A stretch of DNA of 64,000 nt from G963674665 sp963674665 (GTDB lineage Bacteria; Desulfobacterota; Desulfovibrionia; Desulfovibrionales; Desulfovibrionaceae). Below are positions 44,849-54,073 of this stretch, in pieces. Where the stretch lies: assembly GCA_963674665.2 (NCBI GenBank), contig CAXXPL010000009.1, forward strand, positions 558,001-622,000, written 5' to 3'. A program made the translations under genes and the position numbers. A model generated the notes under the pieces. That model worked only from the letters and a program-made list of their open reading frames with translations, had not been told where the DNA came from and searched no databases. Every line of letters starts with the position of its first letter. The stretch's first letter is position 1.

Positions 44849-45598
44849 ATGAGCAGCTACAAGCTTCAGGAACTCACCCAGTACAGCTATGTGGAGAAAA
44901 AGGCGGACAAGGCCATTCTGGCCATCGGCTCCACCGAGTGTCATGGCGAGCACATGCCCTTTGGCACGGACACCTTTGTCAGCTACGACATCGCCTGCAG
45001 CGTTGCCGAGAACCTGGAAAAAACCATCGTGGTGCCGCCCCTGTGGTATGGTATGTCCCAGCACTATCAGCACCACCCCATGTGCATCACCCTGAGCAAT
45101 GATACCTTGATCCGGGTCATCAAGGAGGTTATGGAGTCCCTCGTCCATTGGGGCATCAAGAAAATCGTGGTCATCAACGGGCATGACGGCAACATCGCGC
45201 CCATCGAGATCGCTTCCCGCGACATCAAGGTAAAGTATCCGGACCTGGGCCTCGCCGTGCTGGACGCCTGGTGGGTCACGGCCGGCGCCCTCATCCCTCC
45301 GGACACTTTCGAGGTCTGGGACGGTCTGGGCCACGGCGGCGAGGGCGAGGCTTCCATCGGCTTGGCCATGTTCCCGGAGCTGATGGACATGGACCGGGCC
45401 AAGGGCATGATCCCGGAGATGGACCCGCACGTGAAGCTGATCTGGAATTTCGAGGAACTGACCGACTATGGCGCGTCCGGCGATCCCACCAAGGCCACGG
45501 CCGAGAAGGGGCGGATCATGAAGGACGTCCTGGTGAAATACGTCACCGAATTCATCCAGCGCATGGACGCGCAAGGATGGAGGTATGTCAAAAAATAA
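44849..45598 (+). CDS. Creatininase-family amidohydrolase
   Basis: 249 residues from the ATG at 44849 (AGGAAG upstream). The family metal-binding motif is GSTECHGEHMPFGTDTF, and VVINGHDGNI and GLGHGGEGEASIGLAMFPE supply further ligands (Glu, His, Asp). Members open cyclic amides or hydrolyse formamides: creatinine, the riboflavin/F420 precursor, mycofactocin peptide. Here an amide of the imported compound is likely. It overlaps the asparaginase gene by 14 bases. Confidence 0.88.
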   Translation: MSSYKLQELTQYSYVEKKADKAILAIGSTECHGEHMPFGTDTFVSYDIACSVAENLEKTIVVPPLWYGMSQHYQHHPMCITLSNDTLIRVIKEVMESLVHWGIKKIVVINGHDGNIAPIEIASRDIKVKYPDLGLAVLDAWWVTAGALIPPDTFEVWDGLGHGGEGEASIGLAMFPELMDMDRAKGMIPEMDPHVKLIWNFEELTDYGASGDPTKATAEKGRIMKDVLVKYVTEFIQRMDAQGWRYVKK

Positions 45599-46595
45599 CG
45601 CCAAACCGGGCACTCTTGGCCGCGATGTCGTCGTCTTCAGTACCGGCGGCACCATCAGCATGCACGCCGGGCCCGACGGCGGCGTCGCGCCGGATCACGG
45701 CTTTGTGAGCATCTCCGGGCAGGTGGGGAAGTATCTCAAGGACACCCCGCTCCGTTTCGTGGATTGGGCCGACGCGCCCAGCCCGCACATGACGCCGCGG
45801 CTCATGTGGAAGCTGGCCATGGACGTGCAGGCCGCGCTGGAGGACGATTCCGTGTGCGGCGCCGTGGTGCTCCACGGCACGGATGTCATGGAGGAGACCG
45901 CGTACCTGCTCGATTTGACCGTGAAAAGCGACAAGCCCGTGGTATTCACCGGCTCCATGCGCTCCATGGACGAACTGGGCTACGACGGGCTGCGCAACCT
46001 TGTTCTGGCGGTGAAGTGCTGCCTGAAATCGCCTCCGGGTGTGGGCACGGTGCTTCAGATGTCGGACAGGCTCTATGCCGCCGCCGAGGTCATCAAGGTG
46101 CACTCCACGGCCATCGGCGCATTTGACTCGCCGGGCTTCGGACCCATCGGCGCGGTGACCGGAGACGTGCTGCAGATGGAGCGCTGGCCGGTGCGGGGGC
46201 GTGTGTTCACCCCCGAGGAGCCGGTGTTCGACGTGGATCTGGTCACCCTGTGCCCGGGCATGGACGCCCGGCACATCGAATGCTCCATGGAACGGGGCGC
46301 TGTGGGCCTCGTGGTGGAGGGATTCGGGGCGGGCAATGTGCCTCCCTCGGTGGTGGACACCCTGCACAACCTGGTGCGGGACGGCGTGCCCATCGTGCTG
46401 ACCTCGCGCTGCATACAGGGTGGCGTGTGGCCGATTTATGGTTATCGTGGAGGCGCGGCCGGACTGCAACGGCACGGCCTTATCCTGGGCGGCGGCCTGC
46501 CCGGGCAAAAAGCGCGCATCAAGCTTATGGTCGCCCTGGGTGAAACCAGGGACATGAACGCGGTCCGCGCAGCCTTTGAAAGGAGTACGCGTTGA
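45585..46595 (+). CDS. L-asparaginase/glutaminase-family amidohydrolase
   Basis: 336 residues without a signal peptide, so probably cytoplasmic. Two threonine active-site motifs are present: FSTGGTISM near residue 20 and VVLHGTDVMEETAY near 95, with the catalytic Lys in GSMRSMDELGYDG less standard than usual. It releases ammonia from asparagine or an analogous amide. It overlaps both neighbours, in an operon with a Liv transporter and AsnRS. Confidence 0.88.
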   Translation: MSKNNAKPGTLGRDVVVFSTGGTISMHAGPDGGVAPDHGFVSISGQVGKYLKDTPLRFVDWADAPSPHMTPRLMWKLAMDVQAALEDDSVCGAVVLHGTDVMEETAYLLDLTVKSDKPVVFTGSMRSMDELGYDGLRNLVLAVKCCLKSPPGVGTVLQMSDRLYAAAEVIKVHSTAIGAFDSPGFGPIGAVTGDVLQMERWPVRGRVFTPEEPVFDVDLVTLCPGMDARHIECSMERGAVGLVVEGFGAGNVPPSVVDTLHNLVRDGVPIVLTSRCIQGGVWPIYGYRGGAAGLQRHGLILGGGLPGQKARIKLMVALGETRDMNAVRAAFERSTR

Positions 46596-47305
46596 GCCAT
46601 AAGTCGTTCGAATTGTTGCATGAGATAACTCCAAAGGAACGCGCCTACGAGCGCCTCAAGGAGTTGATCATCTATTCCGAGCTCAAGCCCGGAGCGGCTC
46701 TGCCGGAGAGGGAGCTGGCCGAGCGATTCGGCATCAGCCGCACCCCGTTGCGGGAGATTTTGCAGCGGCTGGCGTACCAGCGTCTCATCGAGATACGCCC
46801 CCGCCAAGGCATATACGTGGCTCCCATCGATTTTTTGACCATCAAGACCATTTTCGAGACCAGGCTGCCTTTGGAGCGGACCGCCGCGGCCCTTGCCGCC
46901 ATGCGTGCCTCGGACAGTGAAATCGATCACCTGGGCGCCCTGGTTGAGGAGATGCGGCAGGCCCGCGAGGCCGGGGACCTCAAGACCGTGATCATGCTGG
47001 ACGGGCGCTACCATGTGTTTCTCAGCAAGACCGCGCGCAATCAGGTCATGGAGGATATCCTGGAGGACTTGCACAACGTGTGTCTGCGGTTCTGGTGCGT
47101 CAACGCGCAAAAGGACGCGGGATACGACGTTGTGGATGAGCTGGAGCGGGTGACCGACGCACTCAGAAAGCGCGACCCCGCCCTGGCGGCAAACATGATC
47201 GGCGAGCACGTCTGGTCCTTTCTCCTGCTCTTTGACGAGGAATCGGCCAGGACGCTGCAAGGTCTCGCCACCGGGCACGACATGAACCGGACCGGCAAGA
47301 AATAA
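46592..47305 (+). CDS. GntR-family regulator, FadR/FCD subfamily
   Basis: 237 residues. The winged HTH (about 15-80) includes LPERELAERFGISRTPLREILQRLA. The all-helical FCD ligand domain (about 90-225) has DGRYHVFLSKTARNQVMEDIL with metal-type His. The TTG start overlaps the asparaginase TGA by four bases and has AAGGAG six bases upstream. It probably binds the shared operators at 37972-37991 and 40067-40086 and so controls its own operon. Confidence 0.9.
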   Translation: MSHKSFELLHEITPKERAYERLKELIIYSELKPGAALPERELAERFGISRTPLREILQRLAYQRLIEIRPRQGIYVAPIDFLTIKTIFETRLPLERTAAALAAMRASDSEIDHLGALVEEMRQAREAGDLKTVIMLDGRYHVFLSKTARNQVMEDILEDLHNVCLRFWCVNAQKDAGYDVVDELERVTDALRKRDPALAANMIGEHVWSFLLLFDEESARTLQGLATGHDMNRTGKK

Positions 47306-47339
47306 CAAGCAATTATCCCTGCCTAAAAAGGATGGCGAA

Positions 47340-48719
47340 GTGAAAAGGACACGCATAGCGGACGCTTTGACGGCCGAAGGCCCCATGGACGAGCTGCTGG
47401 TAAAGGGCTGGGTGCGCACCAAGCGCGACTCCAAGGAGTTCTCCTTTCTGGAGCTCAATGACGGTTCCTGCCTGAAAAACGTGCAGGTTGTGGTGGACGC
47501 GCATGTCGCCTCGTCCGAGGATCTCAGGGACGTGACCACCGGCGCGGCCGTGACCGTGTCCGGGAAGCTGGTTGAATCCCCGGGCAAGGGACAGCGGTGG
47601 GAGATCCAGGCGGCATTCGTGGAACTTCTTGGAGCTGCCGATCCGGAATCCTACCCGCTGCAGAAGAAGCGCCACTCCGATGAATTCCTGCGCAGCATCG
47701 CCCACCTGCGGCCCCGCACGAACAAGTTCGGCGCCATGTTCCGCATTCGCAGCGAAGCCGCTTTCAGCGCCCACGAGTTCTTCCGCTCCATCGGCTTCTA
47801 CCATCTGCACGCCCCCATTCTCACTGGGTCGGACTGCGAAGGGGCGGGGGAGATGTTCAGGGTAACGGCCCTGGATATCCATGAGCTCCGCACCAAGGAG
47901 CGGCCGTTTGACGAGGACTTTTTCGGCCGCGAGGCGAACCTGACCGTTTCCGGCCAGCTGGAGGCCGAACTTTTCGCCCATGCCCTGTACGGTGTGTACA
48001 CCTTCGGCCCCACCTTTCGGGCCGAGAACTCCAATACGCCCCGCCACGCGGCGGAGTTCTGGATGATCGAGCCCGAGGCGGCGTTCCATACCCTCGAGGA
48101 CAACATGGATTTGGCCGAGAACATGGTCAAGCACATGACCCGCCACGTGGTGGAGCAGTGCGGAGATGACCTGGAGCTCTTCACCAAATGGGTGGACAAG
48201 ACCCTGGCCCACGACCTGGAGGTCATACTGGACAAGCCCTTTGAGCGCATCACCTACACCGAGGCGGTCGCGATCCTGGAAAAGTCCGGGGAGACCTTCG
48301 AATACCCGGTGTCCTGGGGCATTGACCTGCAGACCGAACACGAGCGCTTTCTGGCCGAGAAGCACTTCAAAAAGCCCGTGTTCGTGTACGATTACCCCAA
48401 GGAAATCAAGGCGTTCTACATGCGCCTCAATGACGACGGCAAAACCGTGGGCGCCATGGACCTGCTGGTGCCCCGGGTGGGCGAACTGGTGGGCGGATCG
48501 GCCCGCGAGGAGCGTCTGGACGTGCTTGTCGACCTCATGGAGGAGCGGGGCCTGGATACCGCCCCTTACTGGTGGTACCTGGACATGCGCCGCTACGGGG
48601 CCACGCCGCACGCCGGATTTGGCCTGGGGTTCGAGCGGTTTCTCATGATGATCACCGGTGTGACAAACATCCGCGACGTAATCCCATTTCCGCGCACGCC
48701 GCAGCACCTGGAGTTCTAA
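47340..48719 (+). CDS. asnS: Asparaginyl-tRNA synthetase
   Basis: 459 residues, close to E. coli AsnRS (466). The N-terminal OB-fold anticodon domain (KGWVRTKRDSKEFSFLELND) is followed by class II catalytic motifs: motif 2 TFRAENSNTPRHAAEFWMIE and motif 3 GFGLGFERFLMMITGV with IPFPRTP. A GTG start has AAGGA seven bases upstream. It lies only 34 bases after the GntR gene, so it may be co-transcribed with asparaginase. A second AsnRS elsewhere in the genome is possible. Confidence 0.93.
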   Translation: MKRTRIADALTAEGPMDELLVKGWVRTKRDSKEFSFLELNDGSCLKNVQVVVDAHVASSEDLRDVTTGAAVTVSGKLVESPGKGQRWEIQAAFVELLGAADPESYPLQKKRHSDEFLRSIAHLRPRTNKFGAMFRIRSEAAFSAHEFFRSIGFYHLHAPILTGSDCEGAGEMFRVTALDIHELRTKERPFDEDFFGREANLTVSGQLEAELFAHALYGVYTFGPTFRAENSNTPRHAAEFWMIEPEAAFHTLEDNMDLAENMVKHMTRHVVEQCGDDLELFTKWVDKTLAHDLEVILDKPFERITYTEAVAILEKSGETFEYPVSWGIDLQTEHERFLAEKHFKKPVFVYDYPKEIKAFYMRLNDDGKTVGAMDLLVPRVGELVGGSAREERLDVLVDLMEERGLDTAPYWWYLDMRRYGATPHAGFGLGFERFLMMITGVTNIRDVIPFPRTPQHLEF

Positions 48720-48831
48720 GCGCGGCTCGAATCAGCGGAAAAGGCGAAGTTGCGGGGTGAGAAGGTGATTATCGATCCCTTCCGCACCGGCGACTGGAGA
48801 TAAATCCCTCCGGGGGCGCCATGATATCACA

Positions 48832-48868
48832 GGCGGTCGGTACATTGTACCGGCCGCCTTCTCGTATT
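48832..48868 (+). terminator. asnS terminator, insertion site of the group II intron
   Basis: A 12-pair stem (48832-48843 with 48847-48858), loop ATT, then TTCTCGTATT. The 45 bases before it (from about 48790) match those before the terminator at 13935 closely in sequence and spacing, so the whole is a repeated 3' element. The intron begins two bases after the T-rich tail. Confidence 0.75.
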
Positions 48869-48870
48869 TG

Positions 48871-49514
48871 GTGCGCCCGGCAGGGCGCGTGGTGCGTGAG
48901 CACCATCCGGGCAGGTGTGGTGCCTGCCTGGTGACTTGGAGGTGAAAGTCCTCCGCAGGCCCGACAAGGGGAACTGCTAGCCGGACGGCAAGGGTGTCCA
49001 TCGCGAGATGGAATCCGAAGGAAGCCGCGGGCAAAATGCTGACCCGACGAGCAGAAATCGCATACGAGGCGGTCATGCCGGGTGAGGAGGCCAATATCTT
49101 CAAAGCCCGATACTTGTACGGAAAGCATGGACGTATATGCGGCGGGTATAAGCGGGAAGGTCGCGCGCATTACCCGGGGAGGTCTGTTCGGCTGCCATGC
49201 GCTATCGGCACGGCAACGTGTCGAGATGGGCGAACAGAAGTCCGCCGAGGCCATAGTAGTCGACCTAACCACCCGACGAAGGGCCAAACCTGCCAAGCGA
49301 GGCATGAACACTGTCTTCTGTTTGGATTGAGCAGATGCCCGTAAGGGGCCTTAAAGCTGGAAGTAACGGACGGAATCCGTGAGGTAGGGCTGGGTGCTTA
49401 TAGGACGGTAGACATTTAGGACAACGAGCCGAATAGGCAGGAACCGCCGTGGTACGGAACCGTATGTCCGGTGGTGTGGGAGGACGGGGGGCGCGAGCCC
49501 CCCTCCTACCCGAT
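48871..49514 (+). mobile_element. ORF-less group II intron (class C type)
   Basis: About 644 bases. The 5' end GTGCGCCCGGCAGGGCGCG fits the GUGYG boundary of bacterial group II introns. The 3' end carries a domain V-like region (about 49420-49475, GAGCCGAATAG... pairing to GGTACGGAACCG) and a domain VI hairpin with a bulged A before CCCGAT. It sits immediately downstream of a terminator hairpin, the hallmark target of class C introns. No reverse transcriptase/maturase frame is present: the longest open frames are short and unrelated. So it is a deleted or in-trans-mobilised copy. Exact ends are inferred from boundary motifs. Confidence 0.8.
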
Positions 49515-49606
49515 ATAATTTTATAATGCTTTCCCGGAGGACCAAGCCGATGTTCGGGGAAGACCGTGGCAGGGTTCCAGAGCCGGGAGGGAGCGTCCGA
49601 CTACCA

Positions 49607-50266
49607 TCAGGCCTGGAACTGTGCGATCTCCTCCAACACCTGGGCCGTGGTGCGTTGGCGGCAGTACCCCTTGATTTCCCGCAGAGAGTGTTCGTGGCGC
49701 TCCAGGGTGTATGTGGTGCAGGCGTCGGTGACCAGGGTGACCAGATACCCGAGGTCGCAGGCGTCGCGCACGGCCGACTCCACGCACTGGTCGGTGATGA
49801 CGCCCGAGATGACGAGCTGCCGCACGCCCAGGTTGCGCAGGATATAGTCGATGTGCGTGGAGATGAACACGCTGGACGAGCTCTTTGGCAGCCAGATCTC
49901 ATTATCCGAAGGGGCGATGGCGTCCAGTACCCGCCCGTCCCAGGAGCCCTTGGGCACGTTGAAGCCCGTGATCTTGTAGTCCAGGCTCCTGTCCCGACCG
50001 TCCTTGGTCAGGCTCTCGATGGTGGTGTACAGCACCTCCATGGCCTTTTCCCGAAACGCGTTCTGCAGCCGCCGCATGTTGGGGATGACCGTGGACTCCA
50101 GCATCTCGAAGTAATAGCCGCATTTTTCTTCCAGCTCGGCTGGTGAAAAATCCGTGAACTCCCCGCCGTCGCGCCGGCAGCAGAAGTTCTGCACATCGAT
50201 GAACAGCAGGCCGGACTGGTGTTGCTCGAGCGCGATTTCACGGCTTCGTGTATCGAGAAAAGACAT
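49607..50266 (-). CDS. Isochorismatase-like cysteine hydrolase
   Basis: 219 residues. The catalytic Asp lies in LLFIDVQNF (near residue 24), and the nucleophilic Cys in VISGVITDQCVESAVRDA (near 157) follows the conserved cis-peptide pair VI-T. An extra insertion (CCRRDGGEF) is present. The family includes N-carbamoylsarcosine amidase, biuret hydrolase, ureidoacrylate amidase and nicotinamidase; here a carbamoyl or amide substrate fits the neighbouring N-formylglutamate amidohydrolase-like and Liv genes. It is 35 bases downstream of the previous gene. Confidence 0.88.
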   Translation of the reverse strand: MSFLDTRSREIALEQHQSGLLFIDVQNFCCRRDGGEFTDFSPAELEEKCGYYFEMLESTVIPNMRRLQNAFREKAMEVLYTTIESLTKDGRDRSLDYKITGFNVPKGSWDGRVLDAIAPSDNEIWLPKSSSSVFISTHIDYILRNLGVRQLVISGVITDQCVESAVRDACDLGYLVTLVTDACTTYTLERHEHSLREIKGYCRQRTTAQVLEEIAQFQA

Positions 50267-50301
50267 GGCTTTCTCCTCGTATGTGATGATTGGCTGCGTC
50301 G

Positions 50302-51087
50302 TTATAACTCAATGTCGAGATGTTGGAAAATGTAGGCAAGGAACCGGGCCATGATGCGGGCACCCTGGGTGTCGGAAATGTGGTCGTTGCGGATTTCCAG
50401 AAGCACATGGGGAAGGCTTCGCCCCTCTCCGTGCACAGGGATCGTGTAATCCGAGGAGTCACAGATGTTGTAGGGCTCGTTGTACTCCACTGTATAGGGG
50501 CTTTGGGAGCGCACGATGGCGTCGTGCACCGAGGCGGCGAGCCTCTGGTCCCTGTTGTACAGGACGCCGATGGCCCATGGTCGCGGCGCGGAGGAGGCCA
50601 TGAGCTGGGGGGTGAAGGAGTGCAGTGACAGGAGCGCCCTCGTCCTGCCCGAGGGGATGTTGGCGTCGAGCAGCGTGGAAATGACATCATGGTAGGGCTG
50701 AAAGATCTCCCTGACCCTGGCCGCGCGCTCGTCCGACGAGAGGTCGGCGTTGGACGGAATGGTGACGCCGTCGCTGACAAGGGGGATGGAGTCGCGGGAA
50801 GAGGGGGGGCGGTTGCAGTCGATGAGCAGGCGCGAATAGCGTTGCATGACCAGGGGCGCGCCCAGGGCGTCGGACAGGAATCGCGCGGTCTCGGCCGCGC
50901 CGATGTCCCAGGCGATGTGCATGCCCATCCGTTCCTGATCCAGCCCCAGTGAGCCGAGTTTCCGGGGCAGGGCGTTTCCGGCGTGCTCGCAGGTGATCAG
51001 CAGCGGTGAGGCTCCGTCGGGGTTGTGGACCATGACCGGGGCGGGCTCGTCATGGTCGAGCAAAGTACGGGAATCAACAAGGCTCAT
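50302..51087 (-). CDS. N-formylglutamate amidohydrolase-family protein
   Basis: 261 residues. Family motifs are LLITCEHAGNALP (metal site), HIAWDIGAAETARFLSDALGA, RLLIDCNRPP and LLSLHSFTP. It would remove a formyl or similar acyl group from an amino acid; homologues include HutG-type N-formylglutamate deformylase and N-formylmaleamate deformylase. It follows livH by 37 bases and precedes an isochorismatase-like hydrolase, so imported compound, deacylation and decarbamoylation may be consecutive. Confidence 0.87.
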   Translation of the reverse strand: MSLVDSRTLLDHDEPAPVMVHNPDGASPLLITCEHAGNALPRKLGSLGLDQERMGMHIAWDIGAAETARFLSDALGAPLVMQRYSRLLIDCNRPPSSRDSIPLVSDGVTIPSNADLSSDERAARVREIFQPYHDVISTLLDANIPSGRTRALLSLHSFTPQLMASSAPRPWAIGVLYNRDQRLAASVHDAIVRSQSPYTVEYNEPYNICDSSDYTIPVHGEGRSLPHVLLEIRNDHISDTQGARIMARFLAYIFQHLDIEL

Positions 51088-51124
51088 GCGGTATCTCCAG
51101 GGCGTGCGAAGAGCGCGGCACGGG

Positions 51125-52018
51125 TTACACCTTGTCCTTGCCGATGGACTTGGCAGGGATGAGGCCGTTGGGCCGCCACAAGAGCACCAGAATCACCACT
51201 CCCAGGGCCAGGGAGTCCTTGAAGGGCTGCAGGTTGTCGGGCAGATAGGCCGTGAAGAAAATTTCGATGAATCCAAGGGTGAATCCCCCGGCAACCGCAC
51301 CGGTCAGGCTGCCGAGCCCGCCGAGGATGGCCGTGATAAAGGCCTTGAGCACGGGGATGAAGCCCATGAGAGGATCCACCGAGGCGCGTTGCGATACCCA
51401 CAAAACACCGGCCACGCCCGCCATGAGCCCGGAAATGGCAAAGGCTCCGGAGATGACCGCGTTGGCGCGAACGCCCATGAGCCGGGCAATGGGAAAATCC
51501 ACAGCCGCCGCCCGCATGGCGATGCCCACGGGAGTCTTTTTCAGGAAGATGTTGAGCAGCAGCAGCATGGTGATGGAGATGCTGATGGCCATGATCTGGT
51601 TCACGCCGATGATCAGGTTGCCGAAGGACACGGACTGGGCCAGAAAATCTGGAAGCAGCACCGGCTGGGGGCGTTTGGAGATGAGGTTCTGAAACAGGGT
51701 CTGCAGGACAATGGCCACCGCAAAGCTGGTGACCAGCATGGTCTCGCCGCTGGCGTTGCGTACGGGGCGGAAGGCCAGGCGTTCCATGGCCATGGCCGCG
51801 AACATTGTCCCTGCAATGGCAAGGGGCGCGGCCAGAAAGAACGGCAGATGAGCGAGGCCGCAGTACATGAGAATGTACCCGGTGATGGTCATCAGCTCGC
51901 CGTGGGCGAAGTTGATCATGCCCATGACCGAAAAGATGATGGCCAGCCCCAGCGCGAGCAGGGCGTACGTACCGCCCAGGGCCAGCGCGTTGACTGTTTG
52001 CTGCAGAAAAAATTCCAT
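51125..52018 (-). CDS. livH: Second LivH-type ABC transporter permease
   Basis: 297 residues, about eight helices. GGTYALLALGLAIIFSVMGMINFAHGE near the N-terminus and LKAFITAILGGLGSLTGAVAGG near the C-terminus are LivH signatures. It follows livF by three bases. It differs clearly in sequence from the first LivH of the window, so it is a separate system, not a recent duplicate. Confidence 0.92.
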   Translation of the reverse strand: MEFFLQQTVNALALGGTYALLALGLAIIFSVMGMINFAHGELMTITGYILMYCGLAHLPFFLAAPLAIAGTMFAAMAMERLAFRPVRNASGETMLVTSFAVAIVLQTLFQNLISKRPQPVLLPDFLAQSVSFGNLIIGVNQIMAISISITMLLLLNIFLKKTPVGIAMRAAAVDFPIARLMGVRANAVISGAFAISGLMAGVAGVLWVSQRASVDPLMGFIPVLKAFITAILGGLGSLTGAVAGGFTLGFIEIFFTAYLPDNLQPFKDSLALGVVILVLLWRPNGLIPAKSIGKDKV

Positions 52019-52021
52019 GTG

Positions 52022-52753
52022 TTACCCCTGCTCCTCTGCGCCCAGATACGCCTGTTCAACCAGATGGGACTCCGCCAGTTCCCCGGCTGTGCCCCGACCG
52101 ATGATTTCTCCGCTGGACATGACGTAGCCCCGGTCCGCGATCTCCAGGGACATGGCAGCGTTCTGCTCCACCAGCAGGATCGTGGTGGACGCCTTGCGGA
52201 TCTCCGCGATGAGGTCGAAGATCGTCTCCATCACTTGCGGGGCCAGGCCCAGCGAAGGCTCGTCCAGCAATAACAACTTGGGCGACGACATCATGGACCT
52301 GGCGATGGACAGTTGCTGCTGCTGCCCCCCGGACAGGGTGCCCGCCAGCTGGCGGCGGCGCTCCTTCAAAATGGGGAACAGCTCGTACAGCCAGGCCAGC
52401 CGGTCCGTGAACTCCCGGCTCCTGGCCCCCACGGTGAGACCGCCGAGCAGGAGGTTCTCCTCCACGGTCAGGGGGCCGAAAACGCGTCTGCCTTCGGGAG
52501 TCAGCGTCACACCCAGGCGGACAAGTTGCTCTGTCGGCAGTTTGGTGATGTCCCGGCCGTTGAAGATCACCCGGCCTTCGTGCTTGGGCGTGAGCCCCAC
52601 GATGGCGTTCAGCATGGATGACTTGCCGGCGCCGTTGGCGCCCAGCAGCGCGACGATTTCGCCCGCCTCGACCTCCAGGTACACGTCGCGCACGGCCTGA
52701 ACCGCGCCGTAGTGCACCGTCAATCCCATTACCGATAAAAGCATCTTGTCCAC
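52022..52753 (-). CDS. livF: Second LivF-type ABC transporter ATPase
   Basis: 243 residues. Walker A GANGAGKSS, signature TLSGGQQQQLSIARSM and Walker B LLLLDEPSLGLAP. It pairs with the ATPase half of the LivM-LivG fusion. It lies 18 bases after the binding-protein gene. Confidence 0.93.
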   Translation of the reverse strand: MDKMLLSVMGLTVHYGAVQAVRDVYLEVEAGEIVALLGANGAGKSSMLNAIVGLTPKHEGRVIFNGRDITKLPTEQLVRLGVTLTPEGRRVFGPLTVEENLLLGGLTVGARSREFTDRLAWLYELFPILKERRRQLAGTLSGGQQQQLSIARSMMSSPKLLLLDEPSLGLAPQVMETIFDLIAEIRKASTTILLVEQNAAMSLEIADRGYVMSSGEIIGRGTAGELAESHLVEQAYLGAEEQG

Positions 52754-52771
52754 CCGGTGTTGATTCGTTTG

Positions 52772-53941
52772 TTAGTTCATGCGAGGCGCGGGCACGTTTT
52801 CAGGTGTGGGCGAGGGCTGACCGATGAGCTCCCGCTCGCCCCCCTTCACCCTGATCATGCTGACCTGGCGTACGGGCATGCCGTTGGTGCCCTTGTAGGT
52901 GATCTTGCTGGTGGCGCCCTGCACGTCCTCCAGGTTGGAGACGGCCTTGCAGATTTTTTCGGAGTCCGTGCTGCCGGCTGCCAGGACACCCGCCTCGATG
53001 ACCTTGATCAGGTCGTAGCCGATGGCGTTGAACACTGTCTCGGAGTCCTTGCCGTATTTGGTTTTGTATTTGGTGTTGAAGGCCTCCAGGGGGCTGCCGG
53101 GTGTGGGGTAGCCCGCGGTGGTGAAAATCACACCCTCGACCGGTTCGCCCAGGGAAAAGGTGGTGGGCGAATCGATGCCGTCGCTGCCGATGACCTGGGC
53201 GGTGACACCCGCGGAGCGGAGCTGGCGAATGAAGGCCGGGAAGTCGGGCTCATAGGCGGAGGTCATGATAACGTCGGGTGCGGGGTTCAGGCTCTTGATC
53301 TTGGTGACCTCGGCCGAGAAGTCCTGCTGTCCCATGGAGTAGGTGCCCTCACCGGCGACAGCGCCACCCAGCTTCTTGAAGACCTCGCCAAAGTACAGCG
53401 GTAGCATGGTGTACTGGCTGTCAGGGGAGTACAGGATGTAGGCGTTCTTGAAGCCCTGCTTGATGGCCCACTCGGCGGAAACAGTGGCCTGTACGGTGTC
53501 GCCCGGGAAGTTGGCGAACATGTACTCGCCCCCCATCAGGGGCAGGGTGGGGGACGACGCGCAGGTGGAGAAGGCCGGGACCTTTGCGTCGTTGGCCAGG
53601 GCGGCCGCGGCAAAGGATGGGTCGGCATCGCAGGGGGTGACCAGGACGCTTACGCCCTCGTCAATGAGCTCCTGGGCGGCGATGGAGGTCTGGGCCGCGT
53701 CGGAGCGGACGTCCTTCTCGATGAGCACTATCTTGGTGTTTCCGCCAATGCCGCCGGCCTCGTTGATTTCGTCGACAGCCAACCGCAGCCCTTCGATGAC
53801 CGGGCCGTCAAAGGTGGCGAGGCTGCCAGTCTGGGCCGTGGCCACGCCGATTTTGATTTCCTCGGCCCCGGACGTCAAAGGCGCCAAGACCAGGACGAGT
53901 AAGGCCAGTACCAGTGTCATGTTGAATTTACAGCGCATCAT
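52772..53941 (-). CDS. livK: Second LivK-like periplasmic substrate-binding protein
   Basis: About 389 residues from the ATG at 53941 (AAGGAG five bases upstream; the frame to 53995 lacks a site). The signal peptide ends TSGAEEIKIGVATAQTGSLA, the usual start of the type-I binding fold. It probably binds an amino-acid-like ligand and serves the LivMG/F/H set. A gap of about 130 bases separates it from the fusion gene upstream, and it may have its own promoter there. Confidence 0.92.
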   Translation of the reverse strand: MMRCKFNMTLVLALLVLVLAPLTSGAEEIKIGVATAQTGSLATFDGPVIEGLRLAVDEINEAGGIGGNTKIVLIEKDVRSDAAQTSIAAQELIDEGVSVLVTPCDADPSFAAAALANDAKVPAFSTCASSPTLPLMGGEYMFANFPGDTVQATVSAEWAIKQGFKNAYILYSPDSQYTMLPLYFGEVFKKLGGAVAGEGTYSMGQQDFSAEVTKIKSLNPAPDVIMTSAYEPDFPAFIRQLRSAGVTAQVIGSDGIDSPTTFSLGEPVEGVIFTTAGYPTPGSPLEAFNTKYKTKYGKDSETVFNAIGYDLIKVIEAGVLAAGSTDSEKICKAVSNLEDVQGATSKITYKGTNGMPVRQVSMIRVKGGERELIGQPSPTPENVPAPRMN

Positions 53942-54073
53942 ACCCACTCCTTCTGGTTCGAGTTTGCGGTTGATATATGTTTCGATCGTTGCCAACAGGG
54001 GAAGGTGTTACTTTATCCATCTGTATTAATTGATGAAAAGTTGAGGGTCGAAAAATCTCCAACTTGAAGTACG

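Noticed and set aside
48994..49344. 116-codon frame inside the group II intron, considered as a maturase remnant
   Set aside because: No reverse-transcriptase or maturase motifs; its length is explained by structured intron RNA.
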